Assembly: GCF_027596085.1 (NCBI RefSeq)
Contig: NC_072456.1
Location: 13,096,744-13,160,743, forward strand
Source: Anoplopoma fimbria
Lineage: Eukaryota > Chordata > Actinopteri > Perciformes > Anoplopomatidae
DNA: 64,000 nt
Direction: 5' to 3'
The position numbers were made by a program, and so were the translations under genes. Numbering within the stretch: position 1 is the stretch's first letter; each line of letters starts with the position of its first letter. Below are positions 1 through 64,000 of the stretch, piece by piece. Under the pieces are notes generated by a model. The model was not told where the DNA came from and ran no database searches. It worked only from the letters and a program-made list of their open reading frames with translations.

Positions 1-420
1 GGTACGATTCCTCTCCCTTTTCTGCTTCCCTGTTTTTTTTCAGCACTGCAGCTTTCACTTTCACATAACACACACACGCACACACAAATATGTACACCTA
101 GCTCTCCTCTCACCTACAGAAACACATGCATTTGAAAAAGGAAATGAGATGATGTGTGTTTTGTGCATCACACAGTTGCGTTACTGTGAAATTACCATCA
201 TTCCTAGGTACAGTCACATGATGATTCACTAACTGTCAGAGTATAATGATGAGTGAATTTTTCGGTGTGATTGCAAGAAGTCTCTCTGATCTTAAACCCC
301 AACAAATCAGATATTTTCCTGCATACAATCTGCATTGACTGTACCTGCAAACAAGACAGCTGTTGGCAAAATGTCCCTGAATGTGAATAGTTTGATGGCG
401 AGGACACACTCATAATGATA

Positions 421-464
<44 letters not shown>

Positions 465-1053
465 AAGAACAAGTTCCATTAATGATGATGCCTATGAGGT
501 CATCAGTGACCTGCCCAGTTGATGTTTTGTCAACAGTAGCATGTTATGTGTGTGTGTATGTGAAAGAGTCCTGATTCTAAGGAGGTGTGTTTTCTTCTGA
601 TCAGACCAGCAGCTTTGTGAAAAGTAGCGGCCTCTATATTTTGGGGCTGGAAAATGACATGTTAAAATTCACATTGTAAAGATAGAGTAAGAGTAAGGGT
701 GGAATGGGGGGGATGTACAGTATTTTACTGAAGCTGAGCTGCTGCCATCTAGTGGAGTAGGAATGTACAGAGCTTCTCTGAAATTTCAAAAAGCTTTTTG
801 CGTTTTTTAAAGCCATAACGGGAATATGTGACATCAGATTTGGACTTTGACTGGAGATTTAGCTCATGATTTGTCTGAGAATGAGTTTGTTTCTCATCCA
901 GCCAGACCAAATTGTGTTGTTCTCTTTTGTATTTTAAATGTATATGATTTTACAGATTTACTGCACCCCATTGTATTCAGGTGATTGTAATGTCGTTATG
1001 TGGTTTTGGCCATTTGTGAGTATGTGTGTGTTTCCCATTTTTTCCGGCCTCAG
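1..1053 (+). other. 3' part of an upstream dennd1b intron
   Basis: No coding exon is recognisable here. The stretch ends in a pyrimidine-rich tract and cag directly before the first recognisable exon, so it is intron. It holds a short CA-rich patch near 68-86 and an ATG trinucleotide tract at 413-464. Reading frames here come from the trinucleotide repeat and resemble no known protein. Confidence 0.75.
413..464. repeat. (ATG)n trinucleotide microsatellite
   Basis: About 17 uninterrupted ATG/TGA units. It lies in intron and yields a spurious poly-Ile frame on the minus strand. Confidence 0.95.
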
Positions 1054-61985
<60,932 letters not shown>

Positions 61986-64000
61986 TAGGGACGTCAAAGA
62001 CTCAGTGTCTGTAAAATGCCATAGGTTCCACTGAAATCTATTCACTGTAATTCTTCTATTATAACTAGTTACATTCTCAGAGAACATGATACTTTTTTAT
62101 CTCAACACTCTGCTATCAGGAAACATTATAGACAAAGTTGATGTCGAACAGGCAGACACAAACTAGACTCACAGCCTCTAGAGCAGGAAACAGGAAGAGA
62201 TAAACTGGTGCACTGCACAACTCTCCGTCTTTAAAGACATGTCTGTGTAGAAAAGAGCCCTAAAAACCTTATTTTCTTTAAACAAGTGAAAAAACCTGCA
62301 ACTGTCCAAAACAAGGTCTCTACTACACACTTGAAATGCATTGATTTGCAATAGAAACAAGTTAAATAATCTCACTACAGTGGCAGATTTTTTCACTTCT
62401 AATGCAAGATGGGTACCTCTCCTGAGTGAACACTGATAAAGTGACAACAACGTGGAAGTTTATATAGTTTTAGTTTCTTAAAAGAAGTGGATTCTCTTGT
62501 GAACTGTTAGAGCAGCACTTCAAAAACACAAACAGAGTCCATAATGTTGAGATTGTTTTTGTGTTTTTGGAATACAGCGAGATTTTTTCACTTGTTTTAA
62601 GAACATATAACTTCAAAAAACTCAAATACAAAGTTACAAAGACTTGATAAGAAGGAGATTTTTGCAGTGTTTTTACTGATTAATCAAAGTGTTTCTGTCT
62701 GTTCATCTAAATTTATGGACAACATGTATTTTCATGTGTTGTCTATTTTCATCTTGTAACATTTACGCAAGTTATACCAGAAAGAAAATAGCCATAAAAA
62801 CCTATGAATTACATTTAGGATTAAGTATAAGAAGCCAACAGACAATGAAGGAATCTTCCATCTGGATTTACAGGATTTAAAAAAAGGCTCAGTACGTGTG
62901 AGGATTAAGAAGGGATGATATCTCCTCAACACATCATGATGTCTTTTACTCAGTGTTCCAAACATTTTACAAGATCAAGTTAAATTTGCACTTATAGATT
63001 AACAAATTGTCTTGACCACCTGGTACTAAAGTCATTTGAGCAAAAACAACAAGGTGATACAGGATTTTCCAGACGCAAAGTCCACTCTAGCTTTTGAAAC
63101 TAATAATACACTGTGTGATACTTTTTTTTTTATCACCATGCCTTAATTGGACGTGTGATTTGTTCTTGGTACTCTGGTGTCTTAACCTCTAGATACCATA
63201 CAGGTACTTTGTTATCAGAATCTTTGATGCTCTCACATCTTAAATGCAATAGTTAATAGTACTTAAACAGCACAGTATTTATCTGGATTAATAGAATAGT
63301 TAATATTTATATGATGTGCTTTAAGCTGCTGTTTTTAAATAGCATTCCAGATAATGAGATGTGCATGTAGAAACCTTTCTCTGGCTCTGTGTGCTGTTCA
63401 GAACGCTTCTGTCACTCTGAAGAGAAACAAACACAGTCAAGAGTTTAAGTGTTCGATCTGAAAATGCCAAGGTCAAGACCCCATGACCTTTTCTTTTTAT
63501 TTCTCCATCTTTATCATCATCATCATTACTCTTCCCCCTCTTGTTGTCTCTGCTAATGTAAAGTACTTTCAGCACATCTGACTTTCACTCTCTCAAACTC
63601 ACATGTGGTTGAGTAGATGTGGAAAAGGTGAACTTTAAAGTTTATGAGGCTGGTGATATTCTATGTTTTCTTATTTTGAACAAATCACATGGAACAGTAA
63701 ATTGTGTCCCTTTTCCTACTGAAAACAAATTATCATAATATATAGCTTCAGTTTAAAAAAAAAAACTCATCTGCAAGTCATTTCCTTAAACAGCTGGGAT
63801 CTGCAGTTTTTAGTTACTCAAACAGAACAGTGCATTTGTTAGCGACAGATTTCCTGTTTATAGGATAAATACATTTTCTTTCTTTCAAATAATTTGTTCT
63901 TTTTAAGAATAATATAGAATATCACCAGACGTATCAGACAACTGTCCTTGTCTTTCTTTCTGTCTGTCTCCCTTTCTTTGCTCACAGGAGGAAATGCAAT
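61986..64000 (+). other. probable dennd1b 3'UTR and downstream flank
   Basis: Mostly AT-rich sequence after the stop. I found no AATAAA or ATTAAA in the 2 kb. Only weak variants are present: GATAAA at 62435, AATACA at 62571, CATAAA at 62793, AATATA at 63737 and GATAAA at 63864. No other gene, tRNA or mobile element was recognised. The end of the transcript cannot be set from sequence alone. Confidence 0.55.

Overview
The window is vertebrate nuclear DNA, almost certainly from a ray-finned (teleost) fish. The evidence is a large spliced gene with GT-AG introns and vertebrate-specific protein sequence, about fifteen very long (CA)n/(GT)n microsatellites, and fish-style interspersed repeats: a tRNA-derived SINE, a LINE 3' tail and a degraded MITE-like piece. 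No bacterial, viral or CRISPR feature was seen.

One gene accounts for the window. It is the 3' nine-tenths or so of dennd1b (connecdenn 2), a DENN-domain guanine nucleotide exchange factor for Rab35, read on the + strand from 1054 to the stop at 61985. I could place 19 coding exons by hand. All junctions are GT-AG and the joined frame stays open for 820 codons plus stop. The promoter, 5'UTR and first coding exons (roughly the first 60 residues) lie upstream of base 1. Assignment to DENND1B rather than DENND1A rests on three things: the central DENN sequence, an extra 60-nt exon (9751-9810) between the uDENN and cDENN parts that matches a segment I recall only from mammalian DENND1B, and the C-terminal blocks NMGQDDSAVHGKHLPPSPR and VPWEKE followed by LLEEIES.

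Layout: 1-1053 upstream intron; 1054-9810 end of uDENN and linker exons; 14132-26828 cDENN exons; 26829-46388 dDENN exons; 47928-51660 short exons for a basic then acidic linker; 59736-61985 acidic, Ser-rich and Pro-rich C-terminal tail; 61986-64000 probable 3'UTR and flank. The introns (424 bp to 8.8 kb) contain no second gene that I can support.

The most unusual feature is the relation between dinucleotide repeats and splice sites. A CA tract begins 4 nt after one donor (1174), and a 140-bp GT tract begins 13 nt after another (40607). A 138-bp TG tract abuts the acceptor of the 57-nt exon at 49971, resembling the TG(m)T(n) tract of CFTR. Two in-frame exons (26727-26828 and 49971-50027) are flanked by complementary UG and CA tracts that could pair in the pre-mRNA. 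Other points are two strong intronic hairpins (24489-24546 and 32451-32563), an apparently lost 11-residue segment, and a candidate truncating cassette exon in intron 16.
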